This document shows positions 34,625 through 46,600 of a stretch of DNA of 64,000 nucleotides, one piece after another. Below the pieces are notes generated by a model. That model saw only the letters and a program-made list of their open reading frames with translations, was not told where the DNA came from and ran no database searches. This stretch comes from Mariannaea sp. PMI_226 (Eukaryota; Ascomycota; Sordariomycetes; Hypocreales; Nectriaceae): NCBI GenBank assembly GCA_024336345.1, contig JANFOG010000004.1, positions 3,472,001 through 3,536,000 of the forward strand, read 5' to 3'. The first letter of the stretch is position 1; every line of letters starts with the position of its first letter. The translations under genes and the position numbers were made by a program.

Positions 34625-37600
34625 ATGGCCGACATCAAGCTTACCGACCAGCAGGTCGCCGGCCTGATAACCATTTTGCGCGGTGATGGCTCTCTCGACA
34701 GTAAAGTCCAGTATGTCTCGACGATCAAGTCGGGAATCAAGCAGCACAATGTTCCCGAGGCCTCCATCCCCCAACTGTTTGACGGCCTGCGCACCGCGAC
34801 CACCTCACAGCATGCCGCTCTCGTAAACGCAGGCTTTACAGCCCTCAGCCACCTCCTGACCCGTTTGTCACGACAGGATCCCAAGCAGCTCGGCAAGGAA
34901 GCTAACAGAACCCTTCCTGTCATCATCGAGAAGCTGGGCGACCACAAGGACAAGTTCCGCTCGCTTGCCACACATTCCCTCATCACCCTATTCACCGTCG
35001 CGCCCGCAGATGTCGAGAGGTTTGTCCGCACTACGGCCATGGGAGGCAAGAACCCCAGAGCCAAGGAAACGGCTTTGGCTTGGCTTCTTCAGGTATGCGA
35101 AATAACAGAAAGAGACACCCTTGGAGCGATTTTCTTCATTGTGGAACAGGCCCTGACGTCTATCTAGATGCACAAGGAACAGAACTTGCCGTTCCGCAGC
35201 TATGTTCCCACGTTGATGGAACTCCTCGAGGATGCAGATGGCATGGTGCGCGACGCTGCCAAGAGCGCCGTCATCGAACTTTTCAGGTGAGTCTGACTCG
35301 ACTGACTTACCTCGAGCGAGCTGGGAAAGATGTCTGACAACCTTGACTCCACGTTAGAAATGCACCCAATACAGCCAAATCCGACTTGAAGAGACAGCTC
35401 AAGAACTTCAAAGTTCGACCCGCTATCGAACAAATGATCGTGAATGAACTTGCGCCCCCTGGCGGCCGGCCCGAAACCCCAGCAGCTGAGCCTGCACCCC
35501 CCTCCCGCCCGGTTCTTTCGGCCAGCGTTTCTTCTGTATCTCAGGAGCGCCCTATGACTCCCAGTGTTGACAGCAAACCCGAGTCCCTTGCACCAATCTT
35601 CGTCAACACGAACCGAGAGCTCGACGAAATCTTTAAGGAGATGGCGTGGTTTTTCGAAGGTAAGGAGACGGAACAGAACTGGCTCAAGAGAGAACAATAC
35701 GTGGGCAAGCTGCGACGGCTCAACGTAGGAAATGCCCCCAACGACTTCGCCGAAACCTTCCTCTCCGGTATCCGTGGCATGTTGGATGGTATCATCAAGT
35801 CTGTAAATTCTTTGCGAACAAGTCTATCAAAAGAGGGATGCGCCTTGGTACAAGATATCGCCGCTACTTTTGGCCCTGCAATGGATCCCATGGTTGAGCT
35901 TCTCATGCAGACTTTCATCAAGCTTTCCGCCGGTACCAAGAAGATCAGTTCTCAGTTAGCCAATGCCACGGTCGACATTCTTTTGAGTCGCGTCTCGTAT
36001 ACCCCTCGACTTATGCAGCACGTATGGGGAGCCTGCCAAGACAAAAATGTCGCCCCCAGAACCTATGCTCCAGGGTGGTTGAAGACAATATTAAAAAAAG
36101 AAGCTCAGCACAAGGGCCACGTTGAGCACACGGGAGGTGTTGATTTAATGGAGAAGTGCATCAGGAAAGGTCTGGGCGATGCTAACCCGGCCGTGAGAGA
36201 GAAGATGCGATCGGCTTATTGGGCATTCTGGGGGGTCTGGCCTGCGCGAGCAGATGCGTAAGTTTTGTCCTCGTGGCTTCGTTAAGCCATATTTGTATGT
36301 TGTTGGCTGACAGGAAGTTAGGATCATGGCCGATCTTGATGGAACAGCACAGAAGCTCTTGAACAAGGATCCCAACAATCCAAACGGTGCAAAGAAAGAA
36401 GAACCTGTGGCCCGCCCAGGACTTGGCTTGTCCAAGAGTACGATGGGCCCAAGCAAGCCCAGCCTGAGAGAAACGATGATGGCGCAAAGAAAAGCCAACC
36501 TTGCCGCCAAGAATATACCTGCTCGGCCCGGATCTGCCATGTCCCACTTCTCCCCTGTGAAGACGACGTCAGGTTCAACAACATCATCAGCTCCTGCTAG
36601 CAAACCAGCGACTAGAACCCGACCAGAGTCGACCATGTCAGGAAATACTACTGGCATGTCAGGGGCTCCGATGCGACCAACAAGGAAGCGACCAGACATT
36701 CCAGCTCGACCTGCCACTGCTGGTCCATATTCAGTTCGAGGTGGTCACTCATCTGCCGAAGCTGGGAGCCCAGAAAGTGTTAGATCCCAAAGACCGACAC
36801 CGATGCATAAGGAAACGACGCCTAGAAGGACGGGTCCTCGAACACGGCCCGGCCATCAGTCTCATGCCAGTGAATCTAGTTTGCCATCGCCCAACGTTCC
36901 GCGATCAGCCACTAAGCATACTGCATCGCCTCGTCTAAGCCCCAGCAAGTTGAAGAAGTCCCAGTCTAGCATGGCATCTGCCACCAGCCCATTGAAGGCC
37001 AACGAAGATTTCACTCTTGTAGTAGTTCCCCCAATGGCTAACCTACAGATATCACCACCTTCTCCAGAAATTCAATCTCAGCCTCCTGTGGACGAGCCTG
37101 TGCCCGACCCAGAGGCAACTCCAATCCTCGGAACTCCTCCTCCTCCTCCAGGCTTGAAGGTGTACGAAGACCCTTTCACTGATGAGCCCCAGACGACCCC
37201 TAAGCCGACCGTCACCGGACCCGTGTTGGAGGATAAGCCCGTAAATGCTGATGCGGCGAACCTTCCCAACGCACATGGACAGTCTTTCTTGGCAGAAGCT
37301 ATTGTGTTAGACTCGCCCGAGAAGTCTCGACAGAGCTTGCGTCTGCTAGACAGCGGAATCGCGAGGATCAAATCCCGGTCGCTTGACGTTCACGGTTTCC
37401 GGAAACTGCAGTCTCTGATCCGCGAGAGCAAGGGTGTGTTCACGGACGACAAGTTTGAGGCTCTTTTAGTTGGTCTATTCCGGTACCTTGAAGACCCCCT
37501 GCCCAGCCTTGCGGCTGAGAAGGCCCAAGATGTCAAGGCCCAGATTCTGGCTACGATCAAGCTGCTCCTTCGCAGGGAGCGCGAAAACTTTCAGCCTCAC

Positions 37601-38074
37601 GTGTCCAAGGGCCTCGAATCTATCCTTGAGACGCGAAGTGCTTATGAGACAAGGGCTCACATTGTCAGTGGCCTTGAGGTGTTGGCGGACGAGCTAGTGA
37701 CCATTGGTGATGGCTCTGAGATTGTGGTCGTCTTGACAAAGCGCCTTGAGAAATGCAAGGATGCCGCGGCAGAAGACACCCGCATCCTCAGCACAGGATT
37801 GCACGTTCTTCGAGCCATGCTTGACCGACGACCGGAGTTTGTGCCCACTGGTTCAGAACTCGACCATCTTGCTGCTCTCGCGAGCCGATGCCTCAACTCA
37901 ACCGATTCAGGTGTCCGCATGGACGCTGTCCAACTTTGTGTTGCTCTTCATGGTCGCGTCGGTGAGGGTCCCTTTTGGGCCGCCCTCAAGGAGGTCAAAG
38001 ACGACCCCAAGAGCCTCATCACTTACTACATTGTCAAACGGCAGCGCGAGCAGGGAATCGTCCCTTCTGCTTAG
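34625..38074 (+). CDS. STU1: CLASP-family microtubule-binding protein STU1
   Basis: Spindle and kinetochore-associated CLASP that promotes microtubule rescue and spindle stability. Four exons, 34625-35092, 35168-35286, 35358-36257 and 36322-38074, encode 1079 aa, close to fungal STU1 length. The N-terminal TOG array (about 1-215) begins MADIKLTDQQVAGLITILRG and contains GDHKDKFRSLATHSL. The CLASP_N domain (about 300-510) includes DFAETFLSGIRGMLDGIIKSV and the strongly conserved WPARADAIMADLDGTAQKLL, which is created by the third splice. The next 200 residues are basic, Ser/Pro/Arg-rich and probably bind microtubules. The C-terminal HEAT-like part (about 700-1079) completes the family pattern. 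A short Pro-rich and acidic linker lies between. It converges on the RhoGAP gene. Confidence 0.95.
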
Positions 38075-39721
38075 AAATATGCCGAGCCTGTAGATCAAAA
38101 CCAGTTGATATAACAAAACAACAAAACGAAACAAAAAAAAAAGAAAGGAAAACTATTGGCCCTGGTTAGAAAAAGTAAAGTCTAGGGAAATAGGAAACCA
38201 GGAAACCCAACGTATCGGGGGCGTTGGATGTCGGAGTTTTTAGGAGAGAACTGGGAGATATTCTGAATTTGGGGCCTGCTTCTTTGGTTTCACCCTTTTG
38301 ATTTGCTCAATTGTTCTTTCTTGTCTTTCTCGCAAGCCTTGCATGGCAATCAACCAACCAACCAGCCGGCTGGACTGACTAACTGACTAACTGACCGACT
38401 GACACAGTCTAGCAGCCAAGGTGAATGCATTCGGCAAGGGGGCTTTTTTAACTCCCTTCCCCTTCTTTTGTTTTGAAAGCTGTATATCTTTGTTCTTGTT
38501 TCTTGTTTCTATTTCGATGTGCCCGTATTTTAGTTGTTGGCAAGCATTCTTCAGTCATCATACAACAAGGAACCAGCTATCCATCTGTATCTGTAGCCTT
38601 AGCATCTTGTAATCCAATGTTATCTATATTATACGCATTTCTACCGACATGTGCCATATAGGGTCATACATGAGATTGTCCAAGTATCCCCCAGTCTGTC
38701 GATACGAATTGAACATAACCTTGTCCCAATTCTGAATGATCATCGTCATCGAAAGATAATTGAATAAGAGTCAAAAAGTCAACATTGCAGCCCCCCGAAA
38801 GGCAAATTTGGCATCAAGATTTTGTTCAAAAGCATCATTTTCTCATTCGTCTCAAGCTCACATTATCCTTGCTAGCCAAGGATGTATGTTATGTCTTTCC
38901 AGAACACACAAGAAATACCCCAATTGGGCAAAGAAAGCCTACCGAAAGTTCCAAACCCCCCTCCCCTAGGAACTCGAAAGCAAGTCATAATCTCTCTCGT
39001 ACAAGGTTCACAACCGCCTAGCAGTTTCTTCCTCCATACTTTGGTCGATAGACAACAACAGGTATAACCAATAAAGAAAAGGGGGGGAAATAACAAGATG
39101 GGGAGAAGTAAATAGAGGACAAGCAGGTGAGCTAAGGTCCAAAGAAGTTTCACATCACTATGTCGAATAGAGTTCCTGTTCATTTTTCATCGTCTCAAGT
39201 GAATCCATCCTCCCAAATGTAATCAAGAAATAAAAGAAAAAAGAGGTGCTGGGGATCGATGGTGCATGAAAGACAGAAAGCCTCCATATCAAAATATGCG
39301 GGATCGAGAATAAAGCAACAATAATGCACAAAGGTTCCGCAAAGAACACACATAAACCTCGCAGCTCAAAAGAGAAGAAGAAAGAAAGCAGTAACAACGT
39401 AGATAACCAAAGACTCCTCCTAATCTCCGTTCAACGGCCACCTTAGTCAACCACCTGTTTTTCACAGGGTGTTGAGACGAGAAAAAGAAGAGCGTATCAA
39501 GAAAAAGCGAAACTGATATCATTAAAAACGTCCTGGCACAAACGCCCCTCCCGCGTATCAAAGGGCAGACTTTCAAATTGAAAATGGAGACATTTTCAAG
39601 TCTCAAGGTGCTAGTTAAATCAGAGAATGATCCGTGTGTGTCATTGCGGCAGCGAGAAGTTCCTTCTGTGAGCCTATGTCTGAGAAGACCCAAAATTGCG
39701 TCCACATTGTCGACGTATGGC
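38075..39721. other. convergent intergenic region STU1 / RhoGAP gene
   Basis: 1.65 kb with no supported gene. It includes a tetranucleotide-like tract of (CAAC)n and (TGAC)n/(TAAC)n types at 38350-38404. It is long for a convergent spacer in this window. Confidence 0.5.
38373..38404 (+). repeat. GACT/AACT tetranucleotide repeat
   Basis: Eight near-copies of a tetranucleotide (GACT, AACT or GACC variants) about 300 nt downstream of the STU1 stop codon, preceded by a short CAAC repeat. Confidence 0.8.
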
Positions 39722-42700
39722 TTAAGCGTCTTCGAAAATGGTTTGGCTGTTCTCAATGACAAACTGGATGGCAATGTTCTTGGCGTGCATGTCTGTCATC
39801 TCACGCTCAATGCTTGCGTCTCGCATAATGGTGGGCGCAAAAACGACTGCCAAATTCTTAGGAGACATCTGCAACCTCGGGTTAGTAAACTGTCACAGAT
39901 ATATGTCGACCTTGCAATGGAAACATACCAAGTTCTCAGGCTCACGCTTAGCAACGCGGGCAAGATGGAACATGAGGAACTCGAGACAGTCTCGATGACT
40001 CTGAGGCATACTTGCAAAGGTCTTATTAAGGTAAGAGCACCGCTCCGCTTCATCCACGATTGCTGATAATTGTTAGTAAAAAAACTCGGTATTTTTTTTT
40101 CAAGAGATGAGACTGTTGTTCTGACTTACCCGTCGACTCTAGGACGCGCTCATAAACATCAAAGGTGAGCAGAGGAATGGGAAGCTTTCGGAAATATTGC
40201 TTTAGAACACTGGTGACCGCAGTAATGTCCAGGTCAGGATCAGAAATGTCGTAGTTCTCATCCCTGCTCAAGCCATCCTTGATCACGTTCACCTGAGAGT
40301 TACCACCCGTTTTACGGTAGATACCCTCTTGATCCATGCCTCTGAGCTCAACCTCCTCGATACACCGAGTGACAACGCTAGGGATTTGTCGGCGCTCGTA
40401 GTCGGCTCGTTCCGTCAAGTCAGATCCGAAAAGGACGTTCGGGGTTTCAACGGTAACAGGAGCGTTCATAGTGCCTGCAGAACCAGATTTGGGCATGGCA
40501 TTCTTCTTACCGAAGAATCCAAAGCCCTGTCGATCTTGGTTCATCTGCTGTCGGCTCGCGTTGGCGTGTCCATTCAATCCATTCATGGCTGGAGGAACGG
40601 CGTCCTGGGCCACCGTCATATTGTAAGGCATACCAATATTTTCGCCGGTCAGGCCACCTTGATGTGGCACCCTGTCCCGGTCATTCTGGAACGCCACGAC
40701 AGCTCTGTTGACGCCCTTGGCCACCTGAGCCAGACCCTTGGACCCCTTCTTCCAGTTGAACTTCTTAGCCTGGCCCTTGCGAACCTGGACAACGGTGGGG
40801 CCAGCTTCGACAATTGCATCATCCTCGGGGACGAGGGTGGCGCCAGTCGTAATGCTTGCTTGATCGATGTTGATCGATGAATTGTTCATTCTATTCGTCT
40901 GGCCGTAGATGCCAAGACCGCTTGGAGCCTTGCCATCTCCTCCAATTTGGGACTTGAATCGTTCCTGGATCTGGTGAGTCAGATCATTGTTCATATCGGC
41001 AAGTTGGGCATTCTTCGACGACAGTTGTTCGAATTCCAGTAGAGCGCGCTCTCGGTCGGCAATCGCTTGATTCTTCTCCTCTACTAGTTGATCTCGTTCC
41101 TCGTGGAGCTGCTCAATCCCCGCAGACATCGCAACCTTCAGTTTCTCCAGTTTTTGCACAAATTCCTTTAGGGCAGACTCCTCCAGTTCACGGGGATCGA
41201 TAGGCGTCTTAGTTTCCTTGGCTCTTTCAACATATCCGGCTAGGACCTCGAGTTGTCGAATCATAATCTCGGTCTGAGTATCCAAAACAGACACTGTCTT
41301 TCGTTTTTCGAGGAGCTTCTTATTCAGATTCTTTAAATCCTTCTCTGTGGTAAATTGTCTTTCCAACTCAGCCACACGCTGCTCAGAGTTGCGCAACTGG
41401 CGCTTGAGGAACGCAGGATCATCCCCTGTTGTCAAGGAGACAGGACTACTAATCTCATTTGCTTGACCAAAGTCGTCGATACCTGGCGTTCGAGGCCACC
41501 TAGGAGATTGAGTTGCCCGGGTAGTCTCGCTGATGCTTCGGGTATGGCTAGCTCGAGGTGGGTTTTGATTTGGCGATTCCACACTGTTTGTACGTCCATG
41601 TCTGACGGCATTGGAAACCCGACGCAAAATGGAGGTAGATCCCTCATCGGTGCCCAAGATTCGGGCCATATCCTCGTCCATGCTGAAATCACCACCAGCG
41701 CTCCATCTGGGAAGCTTAGGAGAAACTTTGGGAGATGCCGATGCATCCTTCGGGTTCGTGGGCTCCTTTCCGGCCGTGTGACTATGACCAACAGGGGGCG
41801 CAGGAGCGGTTCGAGGCTGCGTGTAGTTGTCGTTCTTCTTGCTGCTCTCCTGAATAATGGGACGGGAAGGTGTTCCTCGTACGGGGACATCTTCAGATGC
41901 TTCTTGCCTAGTGGGCTGTCTTGACTTTCCATTTACTATAGCTGTGTTAGCAAACTATTCTTCAAACTCTAGGCGCTGAATCATGCGTACCATTAGTAGT
42001 CCTTGGCGTAGTGGCGGCAACCTCCTTCCTGGAAATTGGCTTAGCATTGTCCGGCCGCGAGGAGGTCCTGGTGGAAGAGTCCATGGATGCCCGAAGATCA
42101 TCTTCCTCCACTGGTTTGGAGTCGAGTGACGTTCGTGATGGAGGGGTTGTGACATTGGTATCTGAATGTGTTAGACCACCATAACCATCCTTTCGTCCAC
42201 CTCCATTGTTTGTGTTTGTGTTGCTTTCCGAAGGAAGACCAGAGGATTGAGAACTGCTTCTAGAAGTAATTTTCTTCGTCTTGGGAGCATCCTGAAGCTT
42301 GAAATCGTCCTGAGTGTTCTGGCGACGCGTGGCAGACTTCGAGGTCTTGTCATCCACAGCTGGGGACCGCCGACTTGCATCTGCTCTTGACTTGGATGGT
42401 TTTCGGACAGGCAGCTTAGGAGGTGTTTCATCATATGAGGTCAAGGATGGCTGGCGTCCTTTTTCTTGGAAAGCAATATGAGGAGTATGAGTGTGAGACT
42501 CGGCTCGTTTTTCTGATGCCGAAGGTGTTTTGATATGAGAGAAATCTTTATCTTTGGGTTTGCTGGACTCCGCAACGTTTTCGGTAGTTGATCGAGGAGT
42601 AGGACCCGGGCTTGGATCCAGTGCCACGGAGATGAAAAAGCTGTCGCCACCATCCCCAGAGGTGTTCTCGGCCCGCGAGATAATGGTTGAGTTGCGATTG

Positions 42701-43612
42701 CTTCGATATGTAGTGGCAGGCAAGCCCAAGCCTTCGGGCCTTCGTTCTGGTGAGCGAGAGGGCCTTGAGTTGCTTCGAGAAGTTGATTCATGCCGGTCAT
42801 GGGTTGGCGGTGGACGCGGGGAAAGCTCGGTTGGGGTGTCGGAATCGGGGTCGACACGATCATTGGAGAAGGCGTTCGGAGGGATAGCGTTGGGTGGCAA
42901 AGCAGGGAGCGACTTTTCGGTTATCATAGGGGAGTGGTCTTTCTCCCTCGCCTTGGCGACCGCTGCAGCTTTTGATTTCTTCCTCCGCCTGGCCATAAGA
43001 GTTTCGTGGCAATTCATGCAGAAGATTCCCTGGGAAGTCCTCGCATATCGGAGATTCTCAATCTTACGCTTACAGTTGCGACAACGGAAGCATGTGGCAC
43101 AAAACGCCTGGTCCCCCGTAAGGATAGCTAGGTCCTCAATCTTGTTCCCGCATGCACTGCAGCTGTATGTGCAGTTGTTGCAAATGAGAGAGCCATCACC
43201 AAGGAGAAGGAGATTGGCATCGGAGTCGAGTAGAGTACCGCAAGTGTTGCATCGGAAGCAATCAAGATGCCATCTGTTGCCAGCTGTGAATGAGGTTAGC
43301 TAGCTGATCGGTCTATGGCGCTGCCAAGGATAAATAAAACTTGACAGCTATCAGAGCAGAGTGTCTCGGGTTGAGGCGAGGCAATAAAAAGCAACTTCAC
43401 CATAGATACAAGGCTGACTAAAGGGACATACCAAGTTCAAAAGCTTTTCCTTCCTCGAGGATCTAAACATAGCATTGCACGTTAGCAAAACAGGTCCTCA
43501 GCAAGACAATCAATGGTTCCCGGCGCACCTCTCCGCAGCCCTTGCAAGGGAAGACGTCGTCGGTATCGTTGTCCATGGGACCGTCGAGGTAGTCGTCTAC
43601 AATGGTAGTCAT
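39722..43612 (-). CDS. Rho GTPase-activating protein with two LIM domains (Rga1-like)
   Basis: Fungal LIM-LIM-RhoGAP protein; relatives accelerate GTP hydrolysis on Cdc42/Rho GTPases at growth sites. Six exons on the minus strand: 43529-43612, 43432-43462, 41991-43283, 40130-41941, 39929-40062 and 39722-39868, giving 1166 aa. LIM1 uses C23, C26, H44, C47, C50, C53, C73 and C76; it is split by two introns. LIM2 uses C80, C83, C100, C103, C106, C109, C127 and C130. Residues about 140-650 are Ser/Pro-rich. A coiled coil follows (about 690-790, with NSEQRVAELERQ and EKNQAIADRERALLEFE). The RhoGAP domain spans about 977-1160, with the arginine finger near R1012 in GIYRKTGG, then KQYFRKLPIPLLT, MPQSHRDCLEFLMFHLARVA and KNLAVVFAPTIM. 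The 49-nt intron 41942-41990 is the shortest in the window. Confidence 0.94.
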
Positions 43613-46600
43613 GATAGGCAGTTAAAGTGTACTAATTTTCGAGCTGGGTCCTTTGGTTACAAAATAAAAAGGCGAGAAGTGGCGTTCGTAGAGCCGTTGA
43701 CAGTCATGAAGAAGAATGCCGCAGGCCTCTGGGACGTAGGCGAGTGGTCGCAGCTATCGAGCCACTGTCATGGGAAGAGATCGAAGATGGCGAGGGCCAG
43801 TTCGGATCGAAAGGTCGAGGCTCAGCTTGAGGATAATGTTGCGTTGTGTAGCGGCAGCTCGATTCGACAGAGGTGTTGGGACGAGCCGGACGTGAATGAA
43901 TATTGGAAGTTTTGGCGGTCGAGAGTCTTGGGATGCTAAAACTGGACAACCTGTTGTTCGAGGGGCAACGACCCACGGGATGGGAGTAGCGAAGGGTAGG
44001 CACTGGCAGGGCAGGCCCGGGTTTGGCCAGGGGTTGGCGAGTGGAGGGTTTGATGAGGACGAGGGGTCCAGGGACTCTCCGAAGCCTGTAGATAGTGACC
44101 AGGGAAGGCTACGCTGCAAAGAGGGGCGCGAAGCTGCCGAAAAGGACGCGATAGTGGACAGCCTGAAGCGAAAAAAGAAAGGCGGACCGAGAGAAAGAGA
44201 GGCGGCGTTGGAAACGGTTTCTGGAGGAGAGTGGAAGTGATGATGGCAGTGAGACGGCTACTAACGTAGGTGCGTGCGGTGTGCGTCTAGTGTGTCGTGT
44301 GTGCGAAGCAGTGTGAGTGGGTGCGTGTGTGGCGGTGGAGGCGGAGGGCAGAAGCCTGGTGGTTGGAGGTTGGAGGTTGGAGGATACTATATTCGTAGCT
44401 AGTGGGAGATGGGAAATGGGGATGGAAGAGAATTCACGGCGGGGAGACGTCCAGTCAGCTAGATAGAGGGCCTGTGAGCTCGCCCAAGGAGACGGGACGA
44501 GAGGAGGAATGGAAACGGAAAATGAGGGGTGTGATATTGGCGACGAGGGATGGGGACGGGATGAACAGCGCCGGCGATTTGGGGGGACATACTACAGTAT
44601 GTAGTCACAGTATAATGGGTAATTAGGGGGGCAAGAGGGGCCAGTTAGGCTGACTACCTTACGAGGTACCTACGGATATAGTATATGTACCATTATCTCG
44701 GTATGTCAAGAAGGTAGGTATGTAGGCACCGTAGCTGAAATAGGTCGGTGAGGCCCTTGAGAAGAAGAAGAGGGAGGGTTGAAGGGGAGGGGCTGCCGCA
44801 CCACACACAAAATGGAAATCAGAAAGCCAACCAGAGGGTACCAAGACAAGCTTACAATGTCTGATCTGACAGGTTCGCTTGGCCTTGCTTACAGTCTAAT
44901 TGGAAACACCTCTTGATATCCACCAACGGCTTCGCAGCCACCCCTGGGCAATGTTGCAGGAATCTACACAGGAGCTGCTGATGATGGCTGGCAGGTAGGC
45001 AGGTCGGCAGGCAGGTCGACAGACAGGTACTGCGTTTCAATAGATGGATGGCCTGTGATGGGCATGCCAGTGCATCGCATCGCATGGAATAGAGGAACCC
45101 GAGACATTTACATAGTACTTCCCATGGATGGCCTCACTAAAAAAAGAACATACCGCATATCCTTCACAGGGCTCCGTCCACGCTAGAGATTTTCAGGCCC
45201 CATGTCCCCTTTTCATTGCTTCTTCTATTTTTTTTCGACCCTTGACACAGATGCATTCACTGAAAAGAAATTCTATGTAATTAGTAAGAGGACTTGCCGC
45301 CAGCCGCCCGTCATGAATGAACATGGTTCGTGTGCCTTCATGTGCCCTGGAATGTTCATTGCTCTCCCACGTATGTCCTGGTCCCCAAGCCCCCTGACCT
45401 CACGACGATGGCGATTACAGGGTTTCAAGGGCCAAATTGTGGCTCCCAAACAGGCGTAAAGTACTGTGCACTATATCCAGATTAATAACGACTTGCGATG
45501 GTCATGACAATAGCGAGTAAAATGAGACAAGAAAATGTTGCATACATTGCCTAGATATCTTCAGATTGCCTGCTTTGGTACCGGGAGAGCATCAATATAT
45601 CAAGCATCTCAAGTTAAAAAGATTCTACTTCTATGTATACTGCTGCACAGATAAACGGTACATGAGCTTCTACGAGTAATAGTTGGCAATATGAGGTACG
45701 TAGTGAGGTGGCCTATTACGTGCCAGTACTTTGAACCACCTTAGCTTGCGCAGGGGGCACACCCTCTACTTAGCTAAAGAAAGTCGTGGAGCCACATCTC
45801 CTGTATTTGCATCACCAGTGGGACCCTTGCAGCTGGCTCAAGCGCTGTGTTTGGTGTGATCTTGAGTGATGAACGTAGATTTTAGATGCTACTTTGGGGC
45901 AGTTCCCCGGCTAGTACCTGGGTAGCTGGTCAGTGTTGTAATGCACCCACATCATCTGCTCGAGATGGTGTCCTATCCTGAGGAATGAAGATTATTGACA
46001 TATAAATCGAGAGCGAAACCGGAAGGGTAGACGAGCCAAGAAAGAAAAAGAAAAGAAAAGAATGAGCAAAGAACAATCTACATCTGAGAAAGTAGAAACA
46101 AACCGCTCAACGCCCGCCTCCTCTGGAGCCTGGATCTACACTAGGGAATGGATTGCAAAGAAGCAATTAATTGCTCTTCCTCCGTTTGCCCCATGCTCGT
46201 GTTGATCTCCCGGTGTTCCTCCAGTGGCAACCTCCATACTGCCCCTAGCCCTTCCACGCCTCCTAATTAATTGGGGACTACCGACACAGCTTCTCAAACA
46301 TATCTACCTACCTAATCGCCTTCTCCTAATTACAGAGCAGATATGCCCGGTGAGGAAGTCCCTGCTCATGAGGCTAAAAAAGGAAAAAGAAAAATTTGAG
46401 TGGCACCTGCAGGTACCACTTTTTAGTACGGGTTTGGTCATGGGGGAGGTTGAGGGGGCCATTTAATAAATCAAAGCCGAAGTCGTCAGTAGCAAGTAGG
46501 TCAGATTTGTAGCACTTTGGACCTCAATGAGGGCCAAGTGAAGTACGTCTTCCCTAAGCCTGGCGCTGGTATGAGTTTGGGAGATCATTTTTGTAGTCCG

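Noticed and set aside
36326..38074. STU1 last exon as a separate 582-aa protein starting at ATG 36326
   Set aside because: The splice 36257 to 36322 recreates the conserved CLASP segment WPARADAIMADLDG, so this ATG is internal.
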